In this document: positions 1 to 9,397 of the stretch, in pieces | Numbering within the stretch: position 1 is the stretch's first letter | Layout: every line of letters begins with the position of its first letter | NCBI GenBank assembly: GCA_020161835.1 | Contig: JAIUNL010000001.1 | Span: 1-64,000 of the forward strand | Source: Bacteroidota bacterium | GTDB taxonomy: Bacteria; Bacteroidota; JABWAT01 | Direction of reading: 5' to 3' | DNA length: 64,000 nucleotides | The notes under the pieces: model-generated | Databases searched by the model: none | What the model saw: the letters and a program-made list of their open reading frames with translations, nothing else | Told to the model about the DNA's origin: nothing | Made by a program: the position numbers and the translations under genes

Positions 1-617
1 ATCAGAATGACCTGTCACTTGTAAAAGTCGGGTCACCGGCAACCATCACTTTGCAGGGACTTTCAGGTTCGGACTTTAAAGGAACGGTTTCCTTCGTTAA
101 CCCGGAATTGAACTCTGAAACCAGAACTGTGAAAATCCGGATTGAAGTGAAAAATTCATCCGACCAGAAACTAAAACCGGGACTTTTTGCTTTGGTTACA
201 GTATCCAGACAAACCAGACCCTCGGTTTTGTCGGTTTCTTCCCAGTCTCTTATTCATACCGGAACATCAACTGTGGCTGTTATTGCACTTGATGGTGGAT
301 ATTTTGAACCGAGGAAAGTAGAAACCGGGTTTGTTGCAGACGGTTTTACCGAGATTTTATCAGGACTTCATACCGGAGAAAAAGTAGTGACTACCTCTCA
401 ATTCCTGATTGATTCAGAAAGTAACCTGAAATCAGCATTACTGAGAATGTCTGGTCATCAGCATGAAACCCTTACCGGATCAGCCGCTGAAAAGGCAACA
501 GGAAAATCAACCGTTAAAAAAGTTGTTTACACCTGCCCAATGCACCATAACATCATCCGTGATCAGCCGGGCACTTGTCCGATCTGCAAAATGGATCTGG
601 TAAGGAAGGATTTCTGA
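1..617 (+). CDS. cusB: Efflux RND periplasmic adaptor, CusB-like (5' truncated by window edge)
   Basis: This is the C-terminal part of a membrane-fusion protein that links an inner-membrane RND pump to an outer-membrane channel. The frame is open from base 3, so the gene starts outside the window; a TTG at 51 is internal. The visible part has the beta-barrel region (LNSETRTVKIRIEV, typical of CusB-type adaptors) and then the membrane-proximal domain. It ends in a heavy-metal-binding domain, YTCPMHHNIIRDQPGTCPIC, with the CPMH and CPxC ligands for Cu or Ag. The stop overlaps the start of the pump gene (TGATG), so the two are translationally coupled. Metal specificity is inferred from the family; Cu/Ag is the best guess. 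Confidence 0.9.
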   Translation, partial: QNDLSLVKVGSPATITLQGLSGSDFKGTVSFVNPELNSETRTVKIRIEVKNSSDQKLKPGLFALVTVSRQTRPSVLSVSSQSLIHTGTSTVAVIALDGGYFEPRKVETGFVADGFTEILSGLHTGEKVVTTSQFLIDSESNLKSALLRMSGHQHETLTGSAAEKATGKSTVKKVVYTCPMHHNIIRDQPGTCPICKMDLVRKDF

Positions 618-3600
618 TGCTTGAGAAAATCATTACCTGGTCAGTGAACAACAAGTTCATTGTCATTTTACTTACAGCCGGTGCTATTGGTGCAGGTATC
701 TGGTCAGCCCTGAACACACCTGTTGACGCCATTCCGGATCTGTCGGATGTTCAGGTCATTGTTTACACGCAATATCCCGGTCAGTCACCGGTAACCATTG
801 AAGATCAGGTCACCTATCCGCTTACAACCTCACTTGTTTCAGTTTCCGGATCCAAAACGGTACGGGGTTATTCCTTTTTCGGATATTCACTGGTGTACGT
901 TTTATTTGAAGATGGTACCGATCCGTACTGGGCAAGAAGCCGGGTGCTTGAATATCTGAACACGGCTCAAAAACGGCTACCGGCAGGAATTGTGCCATCA
1001 CTGGGTCCTGATGCTTCAGGCGTTGGCTGGGTTTTTCAATATACCTTGACCTCACCCACCCGGTCACTTTATGAACTTCGATCGCTGCAGGACTGGTTTC
1101 TTAAATATGAACTGGCTTCAGTTGATGGTGTTGCAGAAGTGGCTTCAGTTGGCGGGTACGTTAAACAATATCAGGTGACTGTTGACCCGTTACGACTTGC
1201 AACCTACCGGATCACGTTACCCATGGTTCAGATGGCGATCATGAAAAGCAATCAGGATGCCGGCGGAGAAGCTCTTGAGCTTGGCGAAACTGAGTTTATG
1301 ATCCGTGGCAGCGGTTATCTGAAATCGGAGGATGACATCAGGTCGATTCCGGTTATGACGGATGAAAAGTCTGGAACGCCTATTTTTCTGAAGGATATTG
1401 CGGATGTGACAACCGGACCTGAAATGCGCCGCGGACTCATGGAATGGAACGGAGAAGGTGAAGCGGTTGGCGGTATTGTGGTCATGCGCCACGGGCAAAA
1501 TGCCCTGAAAACCATTGACGGAATCAAGAAAAAACTTGAAGAAATCCGGGCCGGGTTACCGTCAGATGTGACTATTGAAACCGGTTACGACCGGTCAGAT
1601 TTAATTCTTCGTGCCATAGATACGCTTCGTGAAAAATTACTCGAAGAAATTCTGATTGTCGGGTTGATATCCATTTTGTTTCTTCTTCACGCAAGAAGCG
1701 CACTGGTTGCCATTTTCACCCTTCCGACCGCCATCCTGATGGCATTTATCGTGATGAAATGGCAGGGGTTAAACGCCAACATTATGTCTTTAGGCGGAAT
1801 TGCAATCGCCATTGGAGCCATGGTGGATGCTGCTATCATCATGATTGAAAACACCCATAAGCATCTGGAGCACGAAGCTGAAAAACCAGAGGCAGAACGG
1901 CGTGATCACTGGACGGTTGTCCTGGAATCGTCGAAAGAAGTAGGCCCCACATTATTCTGGTCACTGGCGGTAATTACCGTTTCCTTCCTTCCTGTTTTTG
2001 CTCTTGAAGCAGAATCCGGCCGGCTTTTTCACCCGTTGGCTTTTACCAAAACCTATTCAATGGCTGCCGCTACTATTCTTTCAGTAACCATCATTCCGAT
2101 TTTGATGGGATATTTTATCCGGGGAAAAATTTTACCTGAACATAAAAATCCTGTCAACCGGTTTCTGATTCACATTTACCGGCCAGTGATGCATTTTTCT
2201 TTAAAAAAACCGGTGATAGTGATTGTGGCTGCGGTGGTTTTGGTTGGGGTAACCTGGTACCCGTTTTCAAAACTCGGAACTGAGTTTATGCCCCCGATGT
2301 GGGAAGGTGATATTCTTTACATGCCGACAACGCTTCCTGGAATTTCAGTTATGAAAGCCAGGGAATTACTACAGCAGACTGACAAAATAATCAGATCCTT
2401 TCCTGAAGTGGAATCGGTCTGGGGAAAAGCAGGCCGGGCCGAAACTGCCACAGACCCATCCGGTTTGGATATGCTCGAAACCACCATCCGGCTGAAACCG
2501 GAATCCGACTGGCGGCCGGGACTGACAAAAGAAAAACTGATTGCAGAACTGAATGAGGCCATTCAGTTTCCTGGGTTAACCAATGCCTGGACCCTTCCGA
2601 TCAAAACCCGGATTGATATGCTGAGTACTGGAATTAAAACGCCGGTTGGAATTAAAATATCGGGGGCAAATCCGGATTCCCTTCAGGCCATCGGGCAACG
2701 GGTAGAAGCGGTGATCAGAACGGTTCCGGGAACGGCTTCTGCCTTTGCTGAACGGGCTGCCGGCGGAAATTATTTTGATATTTCCATCCGCCGTGAAGAG
2801 GGTGCCCGCTACGGACTTTCTGTTGAGGATATTCAGGATGTCATCCGAACAGCCATGGGCGGAATGGCGGTAACGACAACCGTTGAAGGACTTGAACGGT
2901 ACCCGGTTTCTCTTCGTTACAGCCGGGATTTCAGAGATTCACCTGAAGCCCTGATGCGAGCGCTGGTTGCAACCCCTTCTGGAGCTCAGATTCCACTAAA
3001 TCTGGTTGCTGATTATAAACTGACCAATGGTCCAATGGTGATCCGGACTGAAGATACACGGCCGAATTCCTGGGTTTTCGTGGATCTGACAACGTCAGAT
3101 ATCGTCGGGTACATTGAAGAAGCTCAAAAGACCATCAGTGAACAGATTCAGTTACCTGCAGGTTACAGTTTAATCTGGTCGGGTGAGTTCGAATACATTC
3201 AACGGGCAGAACAGCGGCTAAGTGTCGTCATCCCTGTGACGCTTTTACTCATCATCCTGATCCTTTACATCAACACGAAATCAGCGGTTAAAACCAGCAT
3301 TGTACTGCTTGCTGTTCCTTTTTCGCTGATCGGAGCCATCTGGTTTCTCTGGATTCTGGATTATCACATGTCAGTTGCGGTCTGGGTGGGTTTGATTGCC
3401 CTAGCCGGACTTGATGCCGAAACCGGTGTGGTGATGCTGCTGTATCTCGACCGGGCTTATGAGAAAGCAAAACTTGCGGGAACACTGACGTTGACCGGAT
3501 TAAAAGATGCCATTGATGAAGGAGCCGTTCAGCGTGTCCGTCCGAAAATCATGACCGCAGCGGTGATTATTGCCGGCCTGTTACCGATTCTCTGGAGTAC

Positions 3601-3733
3601 CGGAACCGGTGCCGACGTCATGAAACGGATTGCAGCACCGATGGTTGGGGGTGTGGTAACCTCGGTTTTGCTTGAACTGCTTGTTTATCCGGCGATTTAT
3701 TTTCTGTGGAAGAAACGAAAAATTCAATCTTGA
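617..3733 (+). CDS. cusA: CusA-like heavy-metal efflux RND transporter
   Basis: This is a complete inner-membrane proton-driven RND pump of the heavy-metal (HME) family, 1038 residues, close to the usual length. I chose the ATG at 617 because it overlaps the adaptor stop and gives the expected N-terminus MLEKIITWSVNNKFIVILL. Visible features include the first membrane helix followed by NTPVDAIPDLSDVQVIV, and the TM4 signature GAMVDAAIIMIENTHKHLE with the proton-relay Asp. The second half has GLDAETGVVMLLYLDRA. Many Met residues fit Cu/Ag transport, but the exact substrate is inferred. It sits in an operon with the adaptor and the small metal-binding protein downstream. Confidence 0.95.
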   Translation: MLEKIITWSVNNKFIVILLTAGAIGAGIWSALNTPVDAIPDLSDVQVIVYTQYPGQSPVTIEDQVTYPLTTSLVSVSGSKTVRGYSFFGYSLVYVLFEDGTDPYWARSRVLEYLNTAQKRLPAGIVPSLGPDASGVGWVFQYTLTSPTRSLYELRSLQDWFLKYELASVDGVAEVASVGGYVKQYQVTVDPLRLATYRITLPMVQMAIMKSNQDAGGEALELGETEFMIRGSGYLKSEDDIRSIPVMTDEKSGTPIFLKDIADVTTGPEMRRGLMEWNGEGEAVGGIVVMRHGQNALKTIDGIKKKLEEIRAGLPSDVTIETGYDRSDLILRAIDTLREKLLEEILIVGLISILFLLHARSALVAIFTLPTAILMAFIVMKWQGLNANIMSLGGIAIAIGAMVDAAIIMIENTHKHLEHEAEKPEAERRDHWTVVLESSKEVGPTLFWSLAVITVSFLPVFALEAESGRLFHPLAFTKTYSMAAATILSVTIIPILMGYFIRGKILPEHKNPVNRFLIHIYRPVMHFSLKKPVIVIVAAVVLVGVTWYPFSKLGTEFMPPMWEGDILYMPTTLPGISVMKARELLQQTDKIIRSFPEVESVWGKAGRAETATDPSGLDMLETTIRLKPESDWRPGLTKEKLIAELNEAIQFPGLTNAWTLPIKTRIDMLSTGIKTPVGIKISGANPDSLQAIGQRVEAVIRTVPGTASAFAERAAGGNYFDISIRREEGARYGLSVEDIQDVIRTAMGGMAVTTTVEGLERYPVSLRYSRDFRDSPEALMRALVATPSGAQIPLNLVADYKLTNGPMVIRTEDTRPNSWVFVDLTTSDIVGYIEEAQKTISEQIQLPAGYSLIWSGEFEYIQRAEQRLSVVIPVTLLLIILILYINTKSAVKTSIVLLAVPFSLIGAIWFLWILDYHMSVAVWVGLIALAGLDAETGVVMLLYLDRAYEKAKLAGTLTLTGLKDAIDEGAVQRVRPKIMTAAVIIAGLLPILWSTGTGADVMKRIAAPMVGGVVTSVLLELLVYPAIYFLWKKRKIQS

Positions 3734-3778
3734 TAGTTTTGATACAGTTTTAACAACTAAAAAAAAAAGGAACAGACA

Positions 3779-4108
3779 ATGAAAACGAAAACTATGCTCC
3801 AAACCGGTCTTTTAATGCTTACGTTTGTTTTTTCAGCCAATCAGGTATTGGCACAGACTCCGCCTGATTCTCTGAAATCAAAATCCTGCTGCCAGATGGA
3901 TCAAAGCGAAAAGGGTGATGGAAAGGCAATGGATTGCAAGGAGAACATGAAAAAGCCAGAGGTAAAAGCAGAAGTTCCTGCCACTGAAATGCCAGTTAAG
4001 TCAAAGGAAGCTGCCGTAAGTTACACCTGCCCAATGCATCCGGAAGTTAAAAGTGAAAAACCGGGAAAATGTCCGAAATGCGGAATGAATCTGGAGAAAA
4101 AGAAGTAA
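3779..4108 (+). CDS. Small exported heavy-metal-binding protein
   Basis: This 109-residue protein has an N-terminal signal peptide (MKTKTMLQTGLLMLTFVFSANQVLAQ). A Cys/Lys-rich linker (SKSCCQMDQ) leads to a C-terminal heavy-metal-binding domain YTCPMHPEVKSEKPGKCPKC. It is the same small fold that ends the CusB-like adaptor, so it is probably a periplasmic metal chaperone or buffer for the efflux pump. A purine-rich AAAAGGAACAGACA before the ATG serves as the ribosome-binding site. It follows the pump gene by 45 bases and is probably co-transcribed. Confidence 0.85.
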   Translation: MKTKTMLQTGLLMLTFVFSANQVLAQTPPDSLKSKSCCQMDQSEKGDGKAMDCKENMKKPEVKAEVPATEMPVKSKEAAVSYTCPMHPEVKSEKPGKCPKCGMNLEKKK

Positions 4109-4213
4109 GACTAAATTCATGTAGAGAAGGAAAATAATCGGATTAAATTGACATTTCCTGTAGATTGTCATAATTTTGTTCATCGATATCCCATAGGGCT
4201 TCGGTCTTATGGC

Positions 4214-4246
4214 GCAAGGGCAACATAGAAATGTGTTGCCCTTTGC
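4214..4246 (+). terminator. Strong hairpin after the efflux operon
   Basis: GCAAGGGCAACA and TGTGTTGCCCTTTGC pair across a short AGAA-type loop, with small bulges. The hairpin is followed by a weak ATTTAAA tract. It could end the metal-efflux transcript or lie in the leader of the NYN gene, whose ATG is 15 bases further on. Confidence 0.5.
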
Positions 4247-4261
4247 ATTTAAAAGGATCCC

Positions 4262-4876
4262 ATGAGAACAAATATTTACATTGACGGTTTTAATTTTTAT
4301 TACAGCTCAGTAAAGGGATCATCCTTTAAGTGGTTGGATTTTAATACTTTATGTAAAAATATTCTCACTGACTCACACCAAATTGAACAAATTAATTACT
4401 TCACTGCACGAGTCTCTGGTCGCTTTGCTTCTTCCCAGCCACAACGCCAAGATACTTTTATAAGGGCAATTCAGGCTCATATTCCTAACCTAACAATACA
4501 CTTCGGTACCTTTCTTAGTCACGAAGTCTCTGCGCCTTTGGCAAATCCTGTTCCTCCAAGGTTTAAAGAAAGAATTATTAAAACCGAAGAAAAAGGATCG
4601 GATGTTAATTTAGCAGTTCATATGCTAAACGATGCTTGGAAAAATTCTTATGATTGTGCAGTATTGATTTCGAATGATAGTGATTTTGTGGAAGCCGTTA
4701 AACTTGTTAAGTTATTAGGCAAAAAAGTCATAATTTTATTGCACAGGAAAACAAAACAATCACAAATGCTTTGCAGTCATGCCGATGCAGTACTAAGATA
4801 CTCAGACTCACAATTAGCAATTTCCCAATTACCAAATCCAATACCTGGAACTACAATTAGGAAACCTGCAAATTGA
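4262..4876 (+). CDS. NYN domain protein (PIN-like ribonuclease fold)
   Basis: The 204-residue protein begins MRTNIYIDGFNFYY, the first strand of NYN domains with the conserved metal-binding Asp. Later motifs are KGSDVNLAVHM and LISNDSDFVEAVKLVKLLG, which carry the other acidic residues of the active site. Family members (LabA/NYN) are predicted metal-dependent RNases; the target here is unknown. The gene is AT-rich compared with its neighbours and has hairpin DNA just upstream, so it was probably acquired. AAAGGATCCC precedes the ATG. Confidence 0.85.
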   Translation: MRTNIYIDGFNFYYSSVKGSSFKWLDFNTLCKNILTDSHQIEQINYFTARVSGRFASSQPQRQDTFIRAIQAHIPNLTIHFGTFLSHEVSAPLANPVPPRFKERIIKTEEKGSDVNLAVHMLNDAWKNSYDCAVLISNDSDFVEAVKLVKLLGKKVIILLHRKTKQSQMLCSHADAVLRYSDSQLAISQLPNPIPGTTIRKPAN

Positions 4877-4904
4877 TGATTTCTAAAAGCAGCTTTGAAA
4901 ACAA

Positions 4905-5099
4905 ATGACTCGTAAACCCCATATCGAATCAAATACCCGAATGAAAAACATCTCTGATATAATATCTAAATTGTCTGTTTCTAAATTTCAAAAAGCCAAT
5001 GGAGCTACAGGTAGGCCATTGAAGGAGGTTATGAAGGACATCAGAAAAAAAATCTGGGAAAAGTCCACCCAAAATCATTCACGTCCGAAGATTTTATAA
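4905..5099 (+). CDS. Small basic hypothetical protein
   Basis: This 64-residue reading frame starts 28 bases after the NYN gene. It is rich in Lys and Arg (KEVMKDIRKKIWEKS) with no recognisable domain. A second Met (residue 13, MKNISDIISKLS) could be the real start. Its AT-rich composition matches the NYN gene, so the two may have moved together. I do not recognise it and coding is uncertain. Confidence 0.4.
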   Translation: MTRKPHIESNTRMKNISDIISKLSVSKFQKANGATGRPLKEVMKDIRKKIWEKSTQNHSRPKIL

Positions 5100-5241
5100 G
5101 ACTGAATTTCTTCAGTTAAAATTAACGGAAATTGGCTTCTTGATTCCCTGATATCAGATAGTACTCGTTTTTTGGAACGAATTAAAATTCGTCCAGGCAA
5201 AAACCGGCGAATTTTTTTATTGTTGTTAAATTCATTTTGTC

Positions 5242-6432
5242 TTACTTCATCAGCATGATTTTTGAAGTTAAAACCGTCCCCCCAACTTCAAGTCTGGTAA
5301 AATAAATCCCTGTTGAAAGCTCCTTTCCAGAAAAAGAAACGGATTGTTCGCCAACCTGAAATCCCGAATTTTTAACCAGAACCGCAACCGTTTTGCCGGT
5401 TATATCCAAAACAGAAAGTGTGACTTTTCCGGCCTCAGGTAAATAAAACCGGATTTGGGTTTCCGGGTTAAACGGATTGGGATAATTTTGAAGAAGAGCA
5501 ACTTTTTCCGGGCGGATCGTCACAGATAAGATTTTGCTGAAGCTCACCATTCCATCAAGATCAATCTGTTTCAGTCGAAGGGTTACGGGTGACATATCAC
5601 GGGTTACGGGTAATTCAAATACATAAGATTTCGCTTCGGTTGTGGTTCCATTTCCGGCAAGAAAACCAACCTTTTCCCATTCTGCATCCCGGTCACTGAG
5701 CGGAGTCGAAGTGCCCGGTCCCTGATCTTGTCGACGGGCTAACTTCTGCCTTTCTACTTCCCATCCATAATTATTGGTTTCCGTCGCCGTCATCCACTTC
5801 AGAATAACCGTTCTTCCAGATTGTGAAGCAGAAAAGGAAACCAGTTCAACCGGAACCGTTCCAGCTCCAAACTGAACATTGTCTAACCCAACCACATCGG
5901 GACTTGTGGTATATTCACCCCGGATTTGAATTAAAGTAAGATCTGCCATCACCTGAGCAAACTCTGCTTCAGTTGGGGCTGAACCCGCAAGGGTTGTTTT
6001 TTTCCATCCGCCATTAAAAGTCAGCGGGATCTCATAGCGCAGCCACTGGTTGGCAACGCCTGGAAAACCAAGATCAAAGAGCAAATCAAATCCGGCACCC
6101 TGAAGTCTGACATCCGCAAGAGCAGTGTTGGCTTCGCCTGTATGACTCACATTGATGTCAAAAAATAGGTTTTCACCAATTTTGCCGGATTGATCGCCTA
6201 GAAATTTTGCAGGTGCAGAAAAGTAAAAATATACGCCGGATGAATTGTCGGTAGCTGAAATAAAACCACCCGGATTTCCACCGGTTGAGAAATAATCCGG
6301 GTTCGGAAACCGCCTCGCATCGGCAGTGGTTTGCCATCCATCGGCATCGGAATCAAAACCACTGTAAACCTGAGAAAATGAGTCTTCAACCCAACATAAA
6401 CCCGCACATAAAAGCAAAATCATACTTTTCAT
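5242..6432 (-). CDS. Secreted laminin-B-domain protein with T9SS sorting domain
   Basis: The protein has 396 residues. A signal peptide (MKSMILLLCAGLCWVEDSFSQ) is followed by a laminin IV-A/B-like domain at about 22-175, with FDSDADGW, TGGNPGGFISATD and YFSAPAKFLGDQSGK. A linker begins VPVELVSFSASQSGRTVILK, and residues 318-396 are a T9SS type A sorting domain (LLQNYPNPFNPETQIRFYLP). It should be exported and surface-attached; ligand and role are unknown. Between ERQ and WEKVGF of the linker lies a segment (LARRQDQGPGTSTPLSDRD) encoded by a hairpin element listed separately. The gene stands alone, with no enzyme domain. Confidence 0.85.
   Translation of the reverse strand: MKSMILLLCAGLCWVEDSFSQVYSGFDSDADGWQTTADARRFPNPDYFSTGGNPGGFISATDNSSGVYFYFSAPAKFLGDQSGKIGENLFFDINVSHTGEANTALADVRLQGAGFDLLFDLGFPGVANQWLRYEIPLTFNGGWKKTTLAGSAPTEAEFAQVMADLTLIQIRGEYTTSPDVVGLDNVQFGAGTVPVELVSFSASQSGRTVILKWMTATETNNYGWEVERQKLARRQDQGPGTSTPLSDRDAEWEKVGFLAGNGTTTEAKSYVFELPVTRDMSPVTLRLKQIDLDGMVSFSKILSVTIRPEKVALLQNYPNPFNPETQIRFYLPEAGKVTLSVLDITGKTVAVLVKNSGFQVGEQSVSFSGKELSTGIYFTRLEVGGTVLTSKIMLMK
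5689..5718. repeat. CTGAG/TCGAAG hairpin element inside a coding sequence
   Basis: The core CTGAGCGGAGTCGAAG (5696-5711) is flanked by CCGG on both sides. It is the same core found in intergenic DNA at 37.18, 44.29, 44.83, 63.82 and 63.88 kb. Here it is in frame and encodes part of GPGTSTPLSDRD in the laminin-B protein. Confidence 0.75.
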
Positions 6433-6648
6433 CGGCCCATTTCCTGGTATTTAAAGTGAATATTATTTGATTACTCTGATCGAAATTAGGTGATTTTTCC
6501 GGGATAAGTCAATACCTGGGATTTAGATTGGATAAAAGGTGGGTTAGAAAGGGTTGCAGAACAAGTAATAAACCCAAACCAAACACTGGAAGAAACTTGT
6601 CAAATTGACCTTGCAAATTTCAATTTTGAGAGGTTGTTTCGTTTCGGT

Positions 6649-7776
6649 TTATTTGCTCCCGTGAAAACTTTTCTGAATTTTAACTACCCTATCAATGTTC
6701 TCAAATAGAGCATCCACACAATCTTTGTCCAATTTATCCTTTGATAGTTTTTTCAATAACTCAAATGCATCTTCATTTGTCCATGGAAGTTTGTACGGTC
6801 GGGCACTGGTGAGGGCATCAAATATATCTGCAACGGCTATAATTCTTGCTTCAATCGGAATTTCTTTTCCCTTTAAGTGGCTCGGGTAACCACTTCCATC
6901 TAAAACTTCATGGTGACAAGCGGCAATATTTCTTAGCACATCAATATATTGAAAGGCATCCAGTCCAAAATTTTCAATCATATCATTTACCAACTCCCGG
7001 CCCTTGGTGGTATGTGACTGCATAATCAGGGTTTCTTCAGGAGTCAGTTTACCAGGTTTAAGCAAAATATCATCTGGAATGCCTATTTTTCCGATATCGT
7101 GCATGGGGGCGAAAAGAAAGAGGTGTTCAATAAATTCATCGTTAAACTGGTATTTTCCATTCGAAGCCAAATACTGAGCGATGAGACGGGAAAAAGAGGC
7201 CATTCTTTCGGTATGTCCGGCAGTTTCAGGATCACGGGAGTGAACCATCCGGTTGGCAGTTTTTAGTGCGCCAAGCAAGGTGTTGATGACCGAAAGTTCA
7301 TGTGCCACGTGACTGGAAATCAAATGTGCGTGGATATCCAAAATGAAAAGTACATCCTCACTGAAACAATTAACCTGATCAGAATTGAAAAAAATAAACC
7401 CAAGAAAATTACCATTCTGATACATAGGCAACGTATAACTTGCTGAAAATCCATCCTTTTTGATGACCTGAGTGTGGTTTTTTAAACCCTGGTCAAATAT
7501 GGAAAGATCATTTACAACACGCGGACGCCCCATTTTTAAAATATCCTGCAAAGAACTGGCACTCTCCAATTCTGCTTCATACCTGACCAATTCAACCTTC
7601 CGTGAATTGCTTGCAATAAACGTTTTTAACATCCCGGTTTTTTTATCGTAGGATGCAACTGCAATTCTTCCAATAAACGGAAATTTTTGTTTTACGCAAC
7701 CATGAATAACTTCCAGATGAGCGTTGAGAGTACCATTATGATTTAAGCCATCAAGATTGTCATTATGCTGAAACAT
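6649..7776 (-). CDS. GAF-like sensor with HD-GYP c-di-GMP phosphodiesterase domain
   Basis: The protein has 375 residues. The N-terminal 1-160 resembles a GAF sensor fold (VNDLSIFDQGLKNHTQVI, LPMYQNGNFLGFIFFNS). Residues 170-370 are an HD-GYP domain: HTERM near 188, HDIGKIGIPDDILLKPGKL from 226, CHHEVLDGSGYP at 287-298 and ARIIAVADIFDALTS from 310. The HD and GYP residues are intact, so c-di-GMP hydrolysis is expected. There are no membrane helices, so it is cytoplasmic. It stands alone on the minus strand, downstream of the two-component pair. Confidence 0.92.
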   Translation of the reverse strand: MFQHNDNLDGLNHNGTLNAHLEVIHGCVKQKFPFIGRIAVASYDKKTGMLKTFIASNSRKVELVRYEAELESASSLQDILKMGRPRVVNDLSIFDQGLKNHTQVIKKDGFSASYTLPMYQNGNFLGFIFFNSDQVNCFSEDVLFILDIHAHLISSHVAHELSVINTLLGALKTANRMVHSRDPETAGHTERMASFSRLIAQYLASNGKYQFNDEFIEHLFLFAPMHDIGKIGIPDDILLKPGKLTPEETLIMQSHTTKGRELVNDMIENFGLDAFQYIDVLRNIAACHHEVLDGSGYPSHLKGKEIPIEARIIAVADIFDALTSARPYKLPWTNEDAFELLKKLSKDKLDKDCVDALFENIDRVVKIQKSFHGSK

Positions 7777-7894
7777 GAATCAATTCCTTAATCTCTGATT
7801 TGCTTCTGACCCATAAGCATAAAATGACCACAATTAATACTTATTTAGTCGGGATTTTTTATATTCAGAATTAAAGATAACCCTTTTTCCCCTA

Positions 7895-9397
7895 TTAAAC
7901 CGGCATTTCAATCCTAAAAATAGTCCCGACACCTTTCTCTGACGTGACTTCAATTTTTCCTTTCATGGCGTTCACCCAACCCTGTGTGATAAACAGACCA
8001 AGACCGGAACCGGTCTCTTTTTCCCGGGTTCGTGAGATTGATTTTTTGTAAAACCGGTTGAAAATGTGGGGAAGATCTGCCTTATCAATTCCTTCACCGG
8101 TGTCTTCCAGTTCAAGCTTCAGAATTCCTTCTTTTACCGAAGCTCTCATCATAATTTTTCCGCCCGGCGATGTATGCCGAAGAGCATTCTGAAACAGATT
8201 TCTAAGAATTTGGATCAGACGAAGCGAATCAGTTTCAACTTCTCCGGTTTCGGGGGAATGAACAACACTGAATTCAATTCCTTTTTCTTCACAGGATTGG
8301 CTGAAGGCGTGACCCAGTTCGTGAAGCAGTTCAGGTAACCAGATAATTTCATGGTTCAGTTCAACCTGATTATTTTCAATCCGGGTCAGGTCAGTCAGAT
8401 CACGGATGAGTTTCTGAAGATATTGAGCTTCGGTCAAAGTCACTTTCAGCCGGGTGTACGTCCACTCATCCAACCCCGTATCAGTCCGGTCAAGAATATA
8501 CTCCAGATAGGCCACAATCGTCGCCAGCGGGGTTTTGATATCGTGCGACACATTGGCGATGAGTTCTTCCTGAAATTGATGGGTTTCCTTCAGTTTGGTA
8601 ATCTGATCCCTGATTCTTTCAGACATTTGATTGAGTGTGGTTATCAGCGGATCCAGCTCGAGGTAACCTACCGGTTCGAGATTGATTTCATAATCACCTG
8701 CGCCAATTTTTCTGATGGGTTCTTTCAGATTCTGAACAGGTTCCAGCAATTTTTTCTGCATCATCCGGGAAAGAAACCAGGCTGCGAACAGGTTCACTGA
8801 GACAAAAAGAAAAAACAGTAAAAGTCTGGACTGGAAAGGAATGAAAATGCCGTCTGCACTGGTTTTGATAAAAGGTGAAAGAACCAGATAGCCGGTGATT
8901 TTATTTTCACGGTCAACCATCGGAACGCAGGCGATGCTTTTCCGGGGGAAACCATGAAGCGCAAACAACCCGGCGTAATGAAAAAACACGTCATCCTGCT
9001 TCAGTGTATCCGGACGGAAATCAGACAGGTTCAGTCGCCCGGTTGATTCCCGTTCAATGATCCAGTTCAATAAAAACATCGATCTGGGTTCGTAGGGGGA
9101 TGGATAAAGGGTATCGGTAAGTTCCAGATTCAGATTATAAACCCAAAGGGTATCTTTCAGCATAGCGGTGATTTTACTTTTGCTGTCCGCAGAAAAAACA
9201 ATTTCGCCGGAATCCCCATTTCCGGGTTCGGCCATCCTTGAAATCCATTTCATTTTATATTGAAGTGCCTGATGAACCGAATCCCGGATAGTCGAATAAG
9301 TGAGTATAAAAAAGGCAGCAAAGGTGATTCCGGTTCCGGCAAGGAAAAGCAGAAGCAGCCTTGTGTACAAAATCCGGGAAAGAGAGCGGGGTTTCAT
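7895..9397 (-). CDS. Membrane sensor histidine kinase (HAMP, HisKA, HATPase)
   Basis: The protein has 500 residues. Membrane helices near 13-33 and 190-210 enclose a periplasmic sensor region. A HAMP-like linker follows (IGAGDYEINL), then HisKA with the phospho-acceptor H285 in ANVSHDIKTPLATIVAYLEY. The ATPase domain has the N box (LRNLFQNALRH), G1 (LEDTGEGID) and G2 (GSGLGLF). Its start overlaps the stop of the response regulator by four bases (ATGA), so the pair is one operon. The signal sensed is unknown. Confidence 0.93.
   Translation of the reverse strand: MKPRSLSRILYTRLLLLFLAGTGITFAAFFILTYSTIRDSVHQALQYKMKWISRMAEPGNGDSGEIVFSADSKSKITAMLKDTLWVYNLNLELTDTLYPSPYEPRSMFLLNWIIERESTGRLNLSDFRPDTLKQDDVFFHYAGLFALHGFPRKSIACVPMVDRENKITGYLVLSPFIKTSADGIFIPFQSRLLLFFLFVSVNLFAAWFLSRMMQKKLLEPVQNLKEPIRKIGAGDYEINLEPVGYLELDPLITTLNQMSERIRDQITKLKETHQFQEELIANVSHDIKTPLATIVAYLEYILDRTDTGLDEWTYTRLKVTLTEAQYLQKLIRDLTDLTRIENNQVELNHEIIWLPELLHELGHAFSQSCEEKGIEFSVVHSPETGEVETDSLRLIQILRNLFQNALRHTSPGGKIMMRASVKEGILKLELEDTGEGIDKADLPHIFNRFYKKSISRTREKETGSGLGLFITQGWVNAMKGKIEVTSEKGVGTIFRIEMPV

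Noticed and set aside
6433..6648. Possible promoter or small gene downstream of the HD-GYP gene
   Set aside because: I see neither an open frame nor a convincing promoter or hairpin in this stretch.
8351..8800. A 149-residue plus-strand frame opposite the OmpR-type sensor kinase
   Set aside because: It is the antisense shadow of a well-supported kinase gene and has no recognisable domain or ribosome-binding site.
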